From Trigonopsis variabilis (Eukaryota; Ascomycota; Trigonopsidomycetes; Trigonopsidales; Trigonopsidaceae), in the NCBI GenBank assembly GCA_003707065.3, contig PPXM03000002.1:1736001-1800000 (forward strand): a stretch of DNA of 64,000 nucleotides. The letters are read 5' to 3'. The position numbers were made by a program, and so were the translations under genes. Of the stretch, positions 34,173-45,062 are shown one piece after another. The notes beneath the pieces were generated by a model, which made no database searches, was not told where the DNA came from, and saw nothing but the letters and a program-made list of their open reading frames with translations. Every line of letters begins with the position of its first letter. Position 1 is the stretch's first letter.

Positions 34173-35327
34173 ATGATGAATGTGGATATCATATTTCTTC
34201 TGATGGGGATGGCCGCTATCCATATTCTAGTGCATTCTAGTTTCCGTCCATATCAAAGCTTTCTCTGATCTAGCCATATTTCCTTCTTTGGTAGTTGACG
34301 GTCTCTGCTTGTTTAACGCTACTTCCCTTCATGACTTTTTCTTTGTTCTTCTCCTAAATGCTTCTCTCGCTCTGACTTAGGCATGCCCACCTTGGCCGTG
34401 TGACCCTTATGTACGAAAATCCTCAGCTCTTGCTGAACTGTTTCGTCTTCTGACTCGTCTGCGTATCTCTCCAATTCTGTTACTTCAGCAAGATCGACAT
34501 CCTCTTACTCTCATTATGAAAGAATTTAATGGTCCCTCGATCCTATATATCAATTTGCTTGCTATAATTTATGAAAGTGTCTATCTCGTCCTGACTTTAT
34601 CGAGAGCGCTCGACTTGTAGTGGTGGTCTTCTATATGTGTGACTCTTCTGCTCACATATATTATGTCTGCCTTTCTAATAGATCTTTATATGCTCAAAGA
34701 GAACTGCATCTTTTATCTCTTAAGTTGATTCTTTGATTCTTTTTTGCTGATTTTTTTTGGTTTCTTCTGGCAGTAAACTGCATTCGGCAGCTAGTGTCCC
34801 TGGCCTCAGAATTACGCATTCTACCATATTTTGTCGAAAATAATTGAAAAAACAAGTAAATGCACAAATAATGTAGCCCGGGAATCAATTATATTCAAGA
34901 TTTAAAATTCCCAAAGGCCACCAGTGTAAAATGATGTATTCATGGATGAATGTGATTGATCTGATCCGTAAGGGCATTGCACGATTGTTTCTAAAACTGA
35001 AGTCCAAGCGTATTGTCCTTTTGATATGGCACTTGAATCTGCTCAATGGCTCTTTTCGCTTTTCGCGGCACAAGCAAGGCATCGTAGCCTCTTAGCACGT
35101 GCATCATTACATTGGAGGTGAGTTCGATATCCTAACAGGGCGTCTGAAGGAAAACGAACAAGAGCAAATGAAACTGTAATTAATACCAATGAACAAATTT
35201 ACAAGTCGAAGATAGAAAGCTAAGCTGTTATGAAAGTAGGTACGAAGACATGCTCGCAGTTGCCTAGGACAGGATGTAGCAACGCAAGCTCTAACTCTTA
35301 CTTTACCACTTCATATCTTCATTTACA
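34173..35327. other. Intergenic, no gene seen
   Basis: About 1.15 kb. The first part is pyrimidine-rich on the plus strand and may be NAS2 3' UTR; the last 200 bp is the promoter of the TRAP-alpha-like gene. No RNA gene recognised. Confidence 0.5.
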
Positions 35328-36068
35328 ATGGTTGGGCTGGCTCTTCTGACATCCTTGCTCTCTTTTGGGATTCTCGCATCGGCAGAGTTGGATTCAGCAT
35401 CGGCTGCTGTCGAACCTACTTTTGACCTTGATATTGCCGTTCAGGCAAAGTTTCCTGACAGCACGTTCTATCCTGCGAAGGCTATAAACACCCAACGAAC
35501 CGTCGTGGACTTAGTTTTCTCGAACAATGAGCCCGAAGGCATCATCAATATCCGTGCCATGAGTGGTTCTATTCTCCTGCCGGAGACAAAGGAGCCTCTT
35601 TTTAACTTGACCCCGAACGCCATAGAGGGAGTCTCAATAGCGCCTGGTCAAGAACAAACAATCTCTTACAAATTCACGTTAGATATCGAGCCGAGAACAT
35701 TTGAGTTAGAGATCTTTGCATTTCTTGAACATAATGATAAATTTTATCAGGTCGTCGCCTTTAGGGGCCCGATCAGCGTGGTCGACCCTGAATTGTCCAT
35801 TTTGCATCCAAAGGTCCTTTTCATGTACGTCGTTGTTATTGCTACCTTCCTCGGAGCAGGTTACTTAGTGGCTAATACGTTGGTGAAGCCATATCTTCCT
35901 GAGTCTTTCCAAGATAAGCTAGCAAAGAAACCCAGCAAGAAGCCTGTTTTAACCAAGCAGCCTTCGTCTGACAGTGAAAAGAAAGCCAACAGCTCAGGAG
36001 CGTCGTATAATGAAGAATGGATACCTGCTCACCATCTTGTCGGAAAGAAGGGACAAAAAGGCAAATGA
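35328..36068 (+). CDS. IRC22: TRAP-alpha / Irc22-like ER membrane protein
   Basis: Single exon, 246 residues. Signal peptide (about 1-19, GLALLTSLLSFGILASA), a lumenal beta-sandwich with VVDLVFSNNEPEGIINIRAMSG and a GQEQTISYKFTLDIEPR segment, one transmembrane helix at about 165-185 and a Lys-rich cytosolic tail ending KKGQKGK. This matches the translocon-associated protein alpha subunit (animal SSR1; fungal Irc22), which sits beside the Sec61 channel and aids protein entry into the ER. Converges with RPC53, 114 bp apart. Confidence 0.88.
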   Translation: MVGLALLTSLLSFGILASAELDSASAAVEPTFDLDIAVQAKFPDSTFYPAKAINTQRTVVDLVFSNNEPEGIINIRAMSGSILLPETKEPLFNLTPNAIEGVSIAPGQEQTISYKFTLDIEPRTFELEIFAFLEHNDKFYQVVAFRGPISVVDPELSILHPKVLFMYVVVIATFLGAGYLVANTLVKPYLPESFQDKLAKKPSKKPVLTKQPSSDSEKKANSSGASYNEEWIPAHHLVGKKGQKGK

Positions 36069-36182
36069 TGTGGAACAGCAAATTATTCGATTCGATGATA
36101 AAAACACTTGAGACGTAGAATGTATATAACTTAAAATTACACGGAATTGATATACAATAGATGAGTGCTAAAAGCGCTATAC

Positions 36183-37247
36183 CTAAATGCGAGGAGAAAT
36201 AACCATCTTTTGAGAGACCTGACCCAGCTGCGATGCACTCTTTCTCATAGTGGGATCGATCAATACGACATCCTGAAGGAAGCCGCAAGGGATGCCTCGC
36301 GTAATATCCATTGCCACATCCCCAACTATCAGGGATATCCGTCCTGATCTATGACGGCGAAGAGAACCGATTCTTCCAGAGAGGCCTTGCGCCGAAGATG
36401 GCTCAGGAGCAGAGTCGATCTCAATAAGGTCCTCTTCATCTTTGATAATGTTTTCCGTAGGCTCAGTCCCTGGTTCGTCCTTGATTTCTATCACTGTATC
36501 CTGAATAGCGTCCGTAGGAGGGACCTCGTCTGCACTTTCACTTGCTGAGAAACTAGGCATAAAAGGTGGCAGCTGGAAAATGAACATTTTATCCTGACTT
36601 GTTTCTTCGAAAAATTCTTTCCCAATCGATGAAAAATCGGCAGTTAGCCTAGCCATCTCTTCATTTATGTCAGCCTCCTCCTTTTTCACCTTCAGAGCCA
36701 ACGGGTCCTGGTGGACCACCCTATAAGCTCGCTCAGGAAATCCGTCACCAAACTCGTCGTCAGACTCCGCTGATTTGCCGCTGACATCAATTCGATGGGC
36801 AGAGTCGACAGTATTCTCATCATCAGAAGCATGAAGATTGCCTCTTTGGAATTTGGACATGTTCATAGTGGTCTTTTCTCTGGCTCGACCAGTTCTGGCG
36901 GTCGTCGCGCAAGTAGGCATGGCAAAAGGACCCGATGCCATGGTCTCCTTAGGTTCATTCTTAACTCTTCGTTCCCGGCGATCCCTACGAAGTCGTGGAT
37001 TCTCTTTGCTTGACTTGTTCTCTTGAACAGGCTCAGGAGTCGGTGTCCCTCTTTCCTCCTTGGGTCTCCGGCTGACAAATTTTGGCCGAAACACAGGACC
37101 TCTCTGTTCTGAAGAAGTAGAGGCACTCGTGGACGGAGAAGCAGAAGGATGGTTTGTGCTCAGCGTGTCCAGACGCCCCGGTGTCGGCGCACTTCGTCGA
37201 TGTGCATCTAATTTTGGCTTGAATGCCTTTGGAGGCATGTCTCCCAA
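36183..37247 (-). CDS. RPC53: RNA polymerase III subunit Rpc53/RPC4
   Basis: Subunit of the TFIIF-like Rpc37/Rpc53 heterodimer of RNA polymerase III, needed for termination and reinitiation. Single exon, 354 residues. The long N-terminal part is charged and disordered (RRDRRERR, many Ser/Pro). The conserved C-terminal domain is present: GRIGSLRRHRSGRISLIVGD, then GFLQDVVLIDP and LGQVSQKMVISPRI. An internal ATG three codons in (MPPKAF) could be the true start. Converges with the TRAP-alpha-like gene. Confidence 0.93.
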   Translation of the reverse strand: MGDMPPKAFKPKLDAHRRSAPTPGRLDTLSTNHPSASPSTSASTSSEQRGPVFRPKFVSRRPKEERGTPTPEPVQENKSSKENPRLRRDRRERRVKNEPKETMASGPFAMPTCATTARTGRAREKTTMNMSKFQRGNLHASDDENTVDSAHRIDVSGKSAESDDEFGDGFPERAYRVVHQDPLALKVKKEEADINEEMARLTADFSSIGKEFFEETSQDKMFIFQLPPFMPSFSASESADEVPPTDAIQDTVIEIKDEPGTEPTENIIKDEEDLIEIDSAPEPSSAQGLSGRIGSLRRHRSGRISLIVGDVAMDITRGIPCGFLQDVVLIDPTMRKSASQLGQVSQKMVISPRI

Positions 37248-37685
37248 ATTCTTTTAGAAAGGAAACTTCGAGTAGTGAGCGAAATCGAGAGGATAAGAAA
37301 ATCAAAAGCAAGTGGTAAGTATGAGGGCGTTACAGTGTCTGAGGTGACCAAATAGATGGAATCGTACGAAAGATAACTAACTGTTTATGCGATCATTTTG
37401 ATACATAAATACATAAATAAATAAACGAAGACGACACAATTCTAATACCTTTTTTTGGATCTAGGGAGACGGAGAAATTTAAGAGTTTCAAGCATTTTAG
37501 GAAGTTCAAAGCCTCTACGCTACTAGCTCTTACAATAGTGACACCGTGACACATACGGGAAGAGTTATTTTCAAGCAAATTAGCCCAATATACAAGGGGG
37601 AGGTAGAGAGTGAAAGTGGCATAAGCAAAACTAAAACAAGGGCATCAAGCTGAAAGTACAGCCTGCTAAGCTTCTAATCACTGAG
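37248..37685. other. Intergenic, no gene seen
   Basis: About 440 bp with an imperfect ATAAATAC/AAATA simple repeat near 37403-37424. It is the RPC53 promoter and cyclin 3' flank. Confidence 0.5.
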
Positions 37686-39247
37686 TCATGAACGACTGGT
37701 CAGAGACTCTGGGTATGATACTTTCATCCACTCCGATACAAAAAGGGACGCCCGTTTGAACCTGCGGTCGGCATACTTCTCATATATGGCTTTGTGGTGC
37801 TCCGTAGGAGAGCGACAGCAATCAAGAAGAGTCTGGTAGACCGGTAGTAGCTGTTTGGCAGTATAACCGGAGTAGTAGACATGAGCGGCTGTCCAATCAC
37901 CCTTTCTAAGCATATGCCGAGCCAAATAATCAGCTCCTGCGGCTACCCAACTCGGGGGAGCGGCAACGAAACGTTGGTCCATTATAGATATTTCGAGAAG
38001 ATATTTTGCAAGGGTCCTCGTATCAAGATCGTAGTCGTCAGCCTTTGATGTACGACGTAGGAAACTCATAGGACCTGGCCAGCCAAGGTGAAAATCAAGT
38101 AAGTTTACCATGAACCGTTCAGCACGGAGAATATCGTCCATAGAATAAGTGTCGCCCACCATATAAGCGATTTCAGTGACCGAAGGACAATTGATCTCTT
38201 CATACTTTGCAGCCAAAAATAATGCAGTAACACCGACAAGTTGAAGTCTAGATTTCGCGACAACTTTGAGAGAAAGAAAGCGGTCCATATAATTTACCGC
38301 GAGAAAGAGAGTCTCAGGTAATAGCCCAAAAGATGCATGCACCTGGACTATCCAGTCCACAAGAATGCTTCTCATCGACCAGTGGATCTCAGTCTGACAG
38401 TCCATATATTTAGGATTGGGTCTATACCTGGATTCAAGGTCTTTCATATAAGTGAAAATCTCATCACTGTATTCAGTGACCATAGCAATATCATGCTCAT
38501 CTTTATCAAACTCATCCTGATCTTCCTCATCAACATCGCTTCCCAACTCAGCGCGTTCAGCCAACCTTCTGGCAATCTCTTCGGCCACCCTTTCGGCGGC
38601 TTTATGCCAATCTCTCCTGCTTTCAGCATTTTCAACAGGGTAGATATAATGTGGGTTAGATGTAGCCGTTCGATCTTCGTAGACATCAAGACTAGTAGAA
38701 CCATCCATGTTGACATCATCTCCATCAGAAGCTAGTTCGGTTTCATCACTCTGAGGCAGCTTTGCTCTTGCTTTGGCCGGAGAAACAGCCGTATCAGTGA
38801 CGCTGAGCCGAGCTACCTTCGCTGGCGACCTTGACACTTCATGGCGATCCCGAGTAACTTCCCGACGAGGATGCTTTACCCCAGCCTTGGCAGCTGGAAC
38901 TCTAGAGATATTGGCATTCGGATTCACATTTCCCAAGACCGCTCGGCTCGCAGCTTGAGCTTGGGATGACTTCTCCGAATGAACCTTAACCTTGCTATGG
39001 ATCCCAGGTGCAATATTTTCATCAGCAACCCTTGTACGAAGAGGTTGACGGAGCTTCTGATTAAGTTAGTAACGAAAACAAAACAAATAGATTGCTATAA
39101 GAATTTCACAAAGCCCAATTATGGTCATATATATATAATTGATCAGTAGCGGGGAATAAGAAACGATATAAGAGCTTCTTGGATCTCCATGAAAACATGA
39201 AAACATGCAAACATTCACTCGGTCAAAGATATTCTTACCCTCTCCAT
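37686..39247 (-). CDS. B-type mitotic cyclin (Clb / fission-yeast Cdc13 / NimE family)
   Basis: Activates Cdk1 for entry into mitosis and is destroyed by the APC/C. Two exons: a 9-nt first exon 39247-39239 (MER) and 39056-37686; 182-nt intron with TACTAAC branch and CAG acceptor; 459 residues. The N-terminus reads LRQPLRTRVADENIAPG and contains a destruction box RAVLGNVN at 41-48, most of which is lost if the micro-exon and the start of exon 2 are missed. Cyclin boxes lie at about 200-440, with EIHWSMRSILVDWIVQVH, NYMDRFLS and LQLVGVTALFLAAKYEE. A forkhead-type GTAAACA at 39445-39451 lies about 200 bp upstream of the start, which would fit G2/M control; one 7-mer is weak evidence. Confidence 0.95.
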
Positions 39248-40819
39248 GACTAGTAAGTCGATTAAAGGGAGCCCTTATATAAATAACTCAACGAAAGAAT
39301 AGGATTGTCCAAAGAACGAGGTGATTGAAAGGATCGAAAAGGCTAATACAAAGGGCAAGCAACGGTTTAGTTGAATTTCAACACACACAAACAAATTGCC
39401 TAAAAGGGTGTGCGATAAATGACAATCATCGTCATGACAACAATGTAAACACTGTCTTTATCAGCTCTACCTCAATGTGCATTACCAAATAATTCTTTTA
39501 GTTGGTTCGGAGGTTGATATAGCACAATACAGGAGCTATTAAGCTTCAAGACAATTGATGTATTTTCGTCATGCTATGATAGCATATTCATACTCCATGG
39601 TTGCCACAACAACATTCTCTTTCAAAATAATCGAGGAACCGATCCACAAGCAAGAGTCTCCATATCATTTACCAGAAATGATATCAACTAATATAATCAA
39701 TACTTTAAATAGACCAATGTATATAACTTTTCTTTTCAAATCTCTCAGCTCGCCATTGTCCTTTCCGTTTCCTGCCAGAGAAGAGCCCATGATAAGAGCT
39801 GACATGGATACTAGGATAAGTTATAGCATTATGCATAGAAGCCTTGAAACCCAAGTTCATCCGTGCAAGGACTCTAACGTGTACAAATCATTGTCCGTGG
39901 ATTTGATCTTTAATAGTTAAGAAGCTCATTAACATTTCGAGATTGACAAAGATTCAAGTCAAATTTTCTCGACAATTTCTCTCTCTTTCAGTCCTTATTG
40001 AGAAAAATAAATCAGTATAAATCATATTGCTCCACTAGAGGACTCTTGAAAAATCCATAATGGAGAAGAAAAATCCCAACCAAGCATGACAGAATAATAT
40101 TGCCGAGTAAATTAATTCTCACTTATGAAGGAACGTATGAAGGCTAATCGTTTTGCGAGCAAGAAAACTACCTTGTAATAAGAAGTCCCGCGAGAAGATA
40201 CGAGACGGACCAAATGAGAAACGAAATAAGACTTCAAATAGACATAACATCTAATTAAATGACTAGTCCAGAAATTGTAATTCAAATCAAAGCCAGTAGA
40301 ATTCTCGAGAGGTCAGAAAGACTCAACCAGTCTTAACTCAGATAATCAGGCTCTAATACACAGTGATTATCAGCCACAATTCACAGGTTCGTCAAATTTG
40401 GAAAAATTCCTGATTCTTTTCCCGTCTCTTCCACTTTTGGCATATCCAAGATATCCTCCTTTTTTCGGCAACTGATGGTCGCGACAGGTGAATCTAATTT
40501 AACCCATATTAGCCTAAATTAAAACGCGCTACCCTGACAAATCTTCTCCAGGTTGTCAAGAAATTCACCTCCGCGAAAGACTCCTGTGCTATCCAAGATG
40601 AATATAGATCTGAATGTGCAATGTCTTGAACATGTTGCGTCGTGTTTAGAGATATGTTCAGTAGGAAGTCATCTGTGAAGAAGTAAAGTAACATGTGGAG
40701 GACATTCTTAGACGCGCGCGCGTGCGCGTCTTTGGGAGTTTCGTTCCAGAAGTTTTAAAGTCCGTACCTGTATCTACGGATTTAAATCAAGACAACAAGA
40801 AAACTACCGGACAAGGATA
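39248..40819. other. Intergenic between cyclin B and NoxR
   Basis: 1.57 kb. A 121-codon plus-strand frame at 39555-39920 has no recognisable domain and is probably chance. The NoxR-proximal end holds an alternating purine-pyrimidine CG tract (separate entry). Confidence 0.5.
40711..40730. repeat. Alternating CG/CA tract, Z-DNA-prone
   Basis: Bases 40712-40729 alternate strictly purine-pyrimidine (ACGCGC...GCGCGT), the most Z-DNA-prone stretch I noticed in this AT-rich window, about 90 bp before the NoxR start codon. It also overlaps ACGCG-type motifs. Confidence 0.8.
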
Positions 40820-41929
40820 ATGTGTTCTAGACACGAGCTTTCAAAATGGATGAATGCTCTAAATGAATTTGAACAAGGACGATTAGACCGCGCTGCCAGT
40901 ATATTCAACTCTATAGCTTTCTCGGCCAGAATATGGTTCAATCTAGGCATAATTTCAGCGGCTATGACTGATCATGAGGCTGCGATCGCTTGCCTTCATC
41001 ATGCTGTATTTAGAGATCGATATCTTGCCATAGGGTACTTTCAGCTTGGAGTCTCCAATTTTCTTTTGGGATCCTTCCAAGAGGCAGTAGCCAACTTTAA
41101 CGACGCCTTGCGATGCATGAGGGGTAATGCAGTGATAGACTATTCGCAGCTGGGATTGGACCATCAGCTGTATGCCTGTGAGGTGCTATTTAATCGTGGA
41201 TTGGCAGCAATATATAAGGATAATATGAAAGACGGATTAGCAGACTTGAGAGCGGCAGCGGCAGAGAAAAGAATCAGGAGGCATCTTGTCATAGATCAAG
41301 CCTTAGCTGAAAAAGGACGTGGATATACTATGTTTTCTGTCCAGGCAGATACTCTCTATCGGCCTGTTGGTATGGATGCTACGACAACTGTTGAGGACGC
41401 TAGATTTGGCGAAAAGAAGACCATTGTCCGAAACGCAAGTTTAAGGAACAGAGAACAAGAGCGCCAGCAATTGACGAACGTGTCCGAGGCAATATCGTAC
41501 GGAGCCATGAACTTAGTTGTTAAGGGATTGACCTCTTCTATTCCCGAGGATGCCAAAGAGATCCCTATTCTAATGCCTCTTCCTGACGCTTTTCTTGATC
41601 GAGTATCGACATCAGCTGTGGCTTCTTCTAGTGGTGCTAAAGCACCGATCAGGTCGTTATCGACAAAGTCAAAATCAAACATCAAGCGGGTTAGGAACCT
41701 TGAGCCTTTAAATAGAGCAAGAAGCCACGATACAAGAGACTTGGAGCCTTTGGAGGAAACAAATAAAGAAAAAGAGGGAGAAAAATTAACTGACGATGAT
41801 ACTGATACCGGTCTAACCAGACGCAAGACTCTACGCGACGCAATGAGGAATGCTAAGACTCTACTAAGACGATCCTCCACTAAAAGGAAACAGCAGTCTG
41901 AAGCACCATTGACTGCTGTCGCCAGTTGA
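40820..41929 (+). CDS. noxR: NADPH oxidase regulator NoxR (p67phox-like), short form
   Basis: Activator of fungal NADPH oxidases through Rac GTPase. Single exon, 369 residues. The N-terminal TPR domain (about 5-175) is clear: YFQLGVSNFLLGSFQEAVANFN, MRGNAVIDYSQLGL with Arg101 equivalent to the Rac-contact Arg of p67phox, and LYACEVLFNRGLAAIYKDN. The activation segment that usually reads KDYLGKA is replaced by EDARFGEKKTIV. The remaining ~180 residues are Ser/Lys/Asp-rich, ending in a basic RRKTLRDAMRNAKTLLRRSS stretch. The C-terminal PB1 domain of filamentous-fungal NoxR, which binds Cdc24, is not visible, and I saw no downstream exon encoding it. Confidence 0.88.
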   Translation: MCSRHELSKWMNALNEFEQGRLDRAASIFNSIAFSARIWFNLGIISAAMTDHEAAIACLHHAVFRDRYLAIGYFQLGVSNFLLGSFQEAVANFNDALRCMRGNAVIDYSQLGLDHQLYACEVLFNRGLAAIYKDNMKDGLADLRAAAAEKRIRRHLVIDQALAEKGRGYTMFSVQADTLYRPVGMDATTTVEDARFGEKKTIVRNASLRNREQERQQLTNVSEAISYGAMNLVVKGLTSSIPEDAKEIPILMPLPDAFLDRVSTSAVASSSGAKAPIRSLSTKSKSNIKRVRNLEPLNRARSHDTRDLEPLEETNKEKEGEKLTDDDTDTGLTRRKTLRDAMRNAKTLLRRSSTKRKQQSEAPLTAVAS

Positions 41930-43281
41930 TGATTCTAATGGTTTGGAACCCGTGTTCTGATTGAGGGTTCAAGCTGCTTCTAGCAGTAGCAGACATATAA
42001 CTTTCATGTGACAACCACGTCGTGATTGCTCGCATGACCTAAGGAGACAAAGAGTTGGCTAACAGTCTGTTCTAGTCGTCCGTTGATCTTTTCCAGACTT
42101 TTGAGCCAACCACCTAGTGAAAGGCGGAGGTATGGAAGATCGTAACGGAGATAGTAGTGCACTCTCTGTTTAACTCAATGCGTAATTTCCGAGCTGATTT
42201 AACCCGAGCGAGACGAGGAGATTTGTCACCCTTACGCGGAGTTTACTCTTCGATTTAGCATGTGATCTGCCTTGGTCCGAAGCAGACTACACCCTATGAC
42301 TCTGCCTTGTCCGTCCTATCGAAGGACAACTTGCTCTGCGGAGATCCGCGTGATGCGTGGCCATTTCATGGCAAGACTTGTTTTACGATATCAACTCATG
42401 GTGAAATCAAAATGTCTATTGTGTTACATCGTTTATGAAATCGAATTGATCTGTCTATATCGTAGTTATGATGATTGATGCATTAGATATCGCAATTGTT
42501 AATGAGATACTATCCAAATCGGATACAAGGGAAAACCATCATGTGGGTCATTGTTAAGCGCTCGGACGTCAGATCAGTGGGTATTGTCAGAGGCTGGGAA
42601 AATGTCACGGCTCGGCTTGAAATTCGAAGCAAGATAAGAAAACTAGAAGATTTCAAAGTTTATGCGGGGTAGAAAACCTTACAGCCTTTTCTCGCGCGGT
42701 CGCCGTGTCTCTCATTAAGATTCCATTTTGAGATATGATCGGGTCTGTTATCCGGCGTCGTCATAATCATCATCCAGATATAATTCTGTGGATATTCTGT
42801 GGATAAGGAACGCCTCTGGGCACTAGAGTTTATGCATGTCTAAGAACCATCGTAGCTGGTTTGCAGATCTTTTTTGGCTCTCGCGTTATTAATGCTCAGG
42901 TGAAGGAAGCTCAATAGAGTTTCGGCCTCGTAAGCAACAACGGTCGGAGACCCGGACACGTAGCGCCATTACGACGCTTCCATTTGATGACTCAGAAGAG
43001 TCGAAAGAAAAAAAAAGAAGTTATATCAACACCATAAGATAATTAAAACTTAGGTAATGAATCAAAAGATAGCAAAAGAGAAAATATACCACTATGAAAA
43101 CCGGCCGAAGGACTAATAAAGAGAATCCGTTGAAATCTAATTCCGGGACTCCGTAACATCCGAAGGGTACACCGGTCCCATGGAGGGACAAAAATAGGTC
43201 AAGTCCACGCGGCCCGTGGAACGGCATATATTAAATAGGCACCGTACGATGGCCTTTAGATCATAATTGACTTCTCTATCC
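41930..43281. other. Intergenic, no gene seen
   Basis: 1.35 kb. Short unremarkable frames only; a poly(A)-rich stretch at 43008-43018. No tRNA-like box pair found. Confidence 0.5.
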
Positions 43282-43941
43282 ATGGTTGGACTATCAGATA
43301 GGTTCATTGTAGCGTCTACGGCGCGAACCAAGCTTAGGCGAGCAGCTAATGCTGATGATGTTGATCTTCGAGTTGTTGTTGGTCATGCCAACCTTTTAGA
43401 TAAAATTATGGATGATTTAAACGCAGGGACTCCATTTAATTCACCTTTCGATAATCTATATAAGAGGGAAGAGCAGGAGTCCGAACCTTACGTGCCGACT
43501 CCTTATGATCCTGAAGAGTCGAGAATTTCCTCCATGACACCGGAAGAAAACGACGAACTAGTCCCACTGGCACGCTTCCCTTCCCATGCTTCTCACAGTT
43601 CCCACGTGACTGTCTGTGATGCCGAAGACAGCGATGAAGAAGAAGACGATGTACAAGAATGCGATATTGGGTCCATGGCCTTTGAGAGTGATCAAACTCC
43701 GCTTTTGGACGGATTCACTAGCGGCTACAATCATATCATGCGGTCTGAGATTGAGAGAACCATGGAGCTTATGGATAGAATAGCTCGAGGTACCTATGAG
43801 GAATCAGACTATGACATGCCTGAACTGAGTAAGTCAGTTTCTTCTGAAGATGAGGACACTCCTTATCCCAACGAAGCGCCTCTTCCTTGGATTGGAAAGA
43901 AAGTCGCTTTTGACGAATCCAGCCTTATTGCTGCTCATTGA
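43282..43941 (+). CDS. Ecm13-like conserved fungal protein
   Basis: Single exon, 219 residues from the first ATG at 43282. The N-terminal block STARTKLRRAANADDVDLRV followed by VVGHANLLDKIMDDL resembles a short motif I associate with the Ecm13/YJR115W family of small fungal proteins of unclear function (linked by name to the cell wall). The rest is acidic (EDSDEEEDD) and Ser-rich, probably disordered, ending in PLPWIGKKVAFDES. No membrane segment. Converges with RER1. Family call rests on one motif. Confidence 0.7.
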   Translation: MVGLSDRFIVASTARTKLRRAANADDVDLRVVVGHANLLDKIMDDLNAGTPFNSPFDNLYKREEQESEPYVPTPYDPEESRISSMTPEENDELVPLARFPSHASHSSHVTVCDAEDSDEEEDDVQECDIGSMAFESDQTPLLDGFTSGYNHIMRSEIERTMELMDRIARGTYEESDYDMPELSKSVSSEDEDTPYPNEAPLPWIGKKVAFDESSLIAAH

Positions 43942-44295
43942 GCTCGACTACATATAATGTTTCCGGCCCTTTCCTGTACATATTGGCCCCTCTCCTTTAA
44001 TGATTTATGACTCTCTTCTTAACGAAACTTTTGGTATATGTTCATGTCTTGTTATGTTATTACTTAAGGTAGGCTAAATAATACAGATGATGTTACTTGT
44101 TATTATAACGTGCCCAGCGCCGTACAATATTACGTAGGCAGAGCAATCACAACAGATAATTATTAGACACCACATGATCTGGTAAGTGAATCGATTGACG
44201 CGAAACCGGCATCGGAGACGTTTTGATCATTGAACTCTCAGGTCAACTTTTAGCAAAAAAACCATAAAACGTGGCTCGACACAGTTTAAATAAGT
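43942..44295. other. Convergent intergenic, 3' flanks
   Basis: About 350 bp shared 3' flank of the Ecm13-like gene and RER1. T-rich just after the first stop; nothing else seen. Confidence 0.5.
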
Positions 44296-44968
44296 CTATT
44301 TCTTGGCATACTTGGCCTTGCCGATATCAAACGGGATGTATTTATATTTGATCATATGTTGAATCTGCCTTCTCATGGTCAAGAAGAACAGAGTAAAGAA
44401 ATAGACGACTAATATCGGCCAAAAAACTAGAAATCAGATTATATCATAATTCATCCATACCTGGCACATCAAATATAGGGATCCACGCGCAAATAAATGC
44501 TATAAGTGAGGCTCTAGCCGCCGAGTGCCAAAACTTAAATTCGGGCAATCGCCGAATAAATGGGTGGAATTCATCATCTTGCTTAGTTGGTAACTCGCTC
44601 GGGCCTCCCTCTTCTAACCCTTCAGCTTCTAATTCCTGATTTAATGAAGGGTCGAACTTGGGTTGAAGAAAAGCCAAAAATAAATTCAGCAGATAGATGG
44701 CCAAAGTATAACATACTGTAATTAGAAACATCTCGATTATATATTTTTCACCTATATACCATCCTTGGGCAAAGACAATCCTCAGCATGAAAAAGAGCAG
44801 AAGTCCTCCAAGGCCCAGCCATCGATATAAAGTGTATGGCACAGATTTATCAAGATAAAACTGATAGAGCTGCATATTAGTGACTGCAGTCCTGGATCTT
44901 ACTGTCTGAGTCTTTCTGATGTATCCATTGATCATTTCAACAGGGGTTTTTTGCTGCCCCTCGTCCAT
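44296..44968 (-). CDS. RER1: Golgi retrieval receptor Rer1
   Basis: Four-helix membrane protein that returns ER residents from the cis-Golgi. Three exons: 44968-44752, 44715-44461, 44426-44296; introns of 36 and 34 nt; 200 residues. Conserved blocks: [60 protein letters not shown], and the last exon [19 protein letters not shown]. The first intron is 36 nt without a stop, so retention would insert 12 residues inside a membrane helix; splicing restores the conserved GWYIVCYTL exactly. Confidence 0.96.
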
Positions 44969-45062
44969 TCTGTCTTGATGCTTTCTCCCAATACGACGTG
45001 TCAGGCGCGACTACACCAGACTGTATTGAAAATAACAGCCAATATATCAATTCACTAAAAGA

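Noticed and set aside
39555-39920. 121-codon ORF between cyclin B and NoxR
   Set aside because: No recognisable motif, low-complexity composition, no splice partners.
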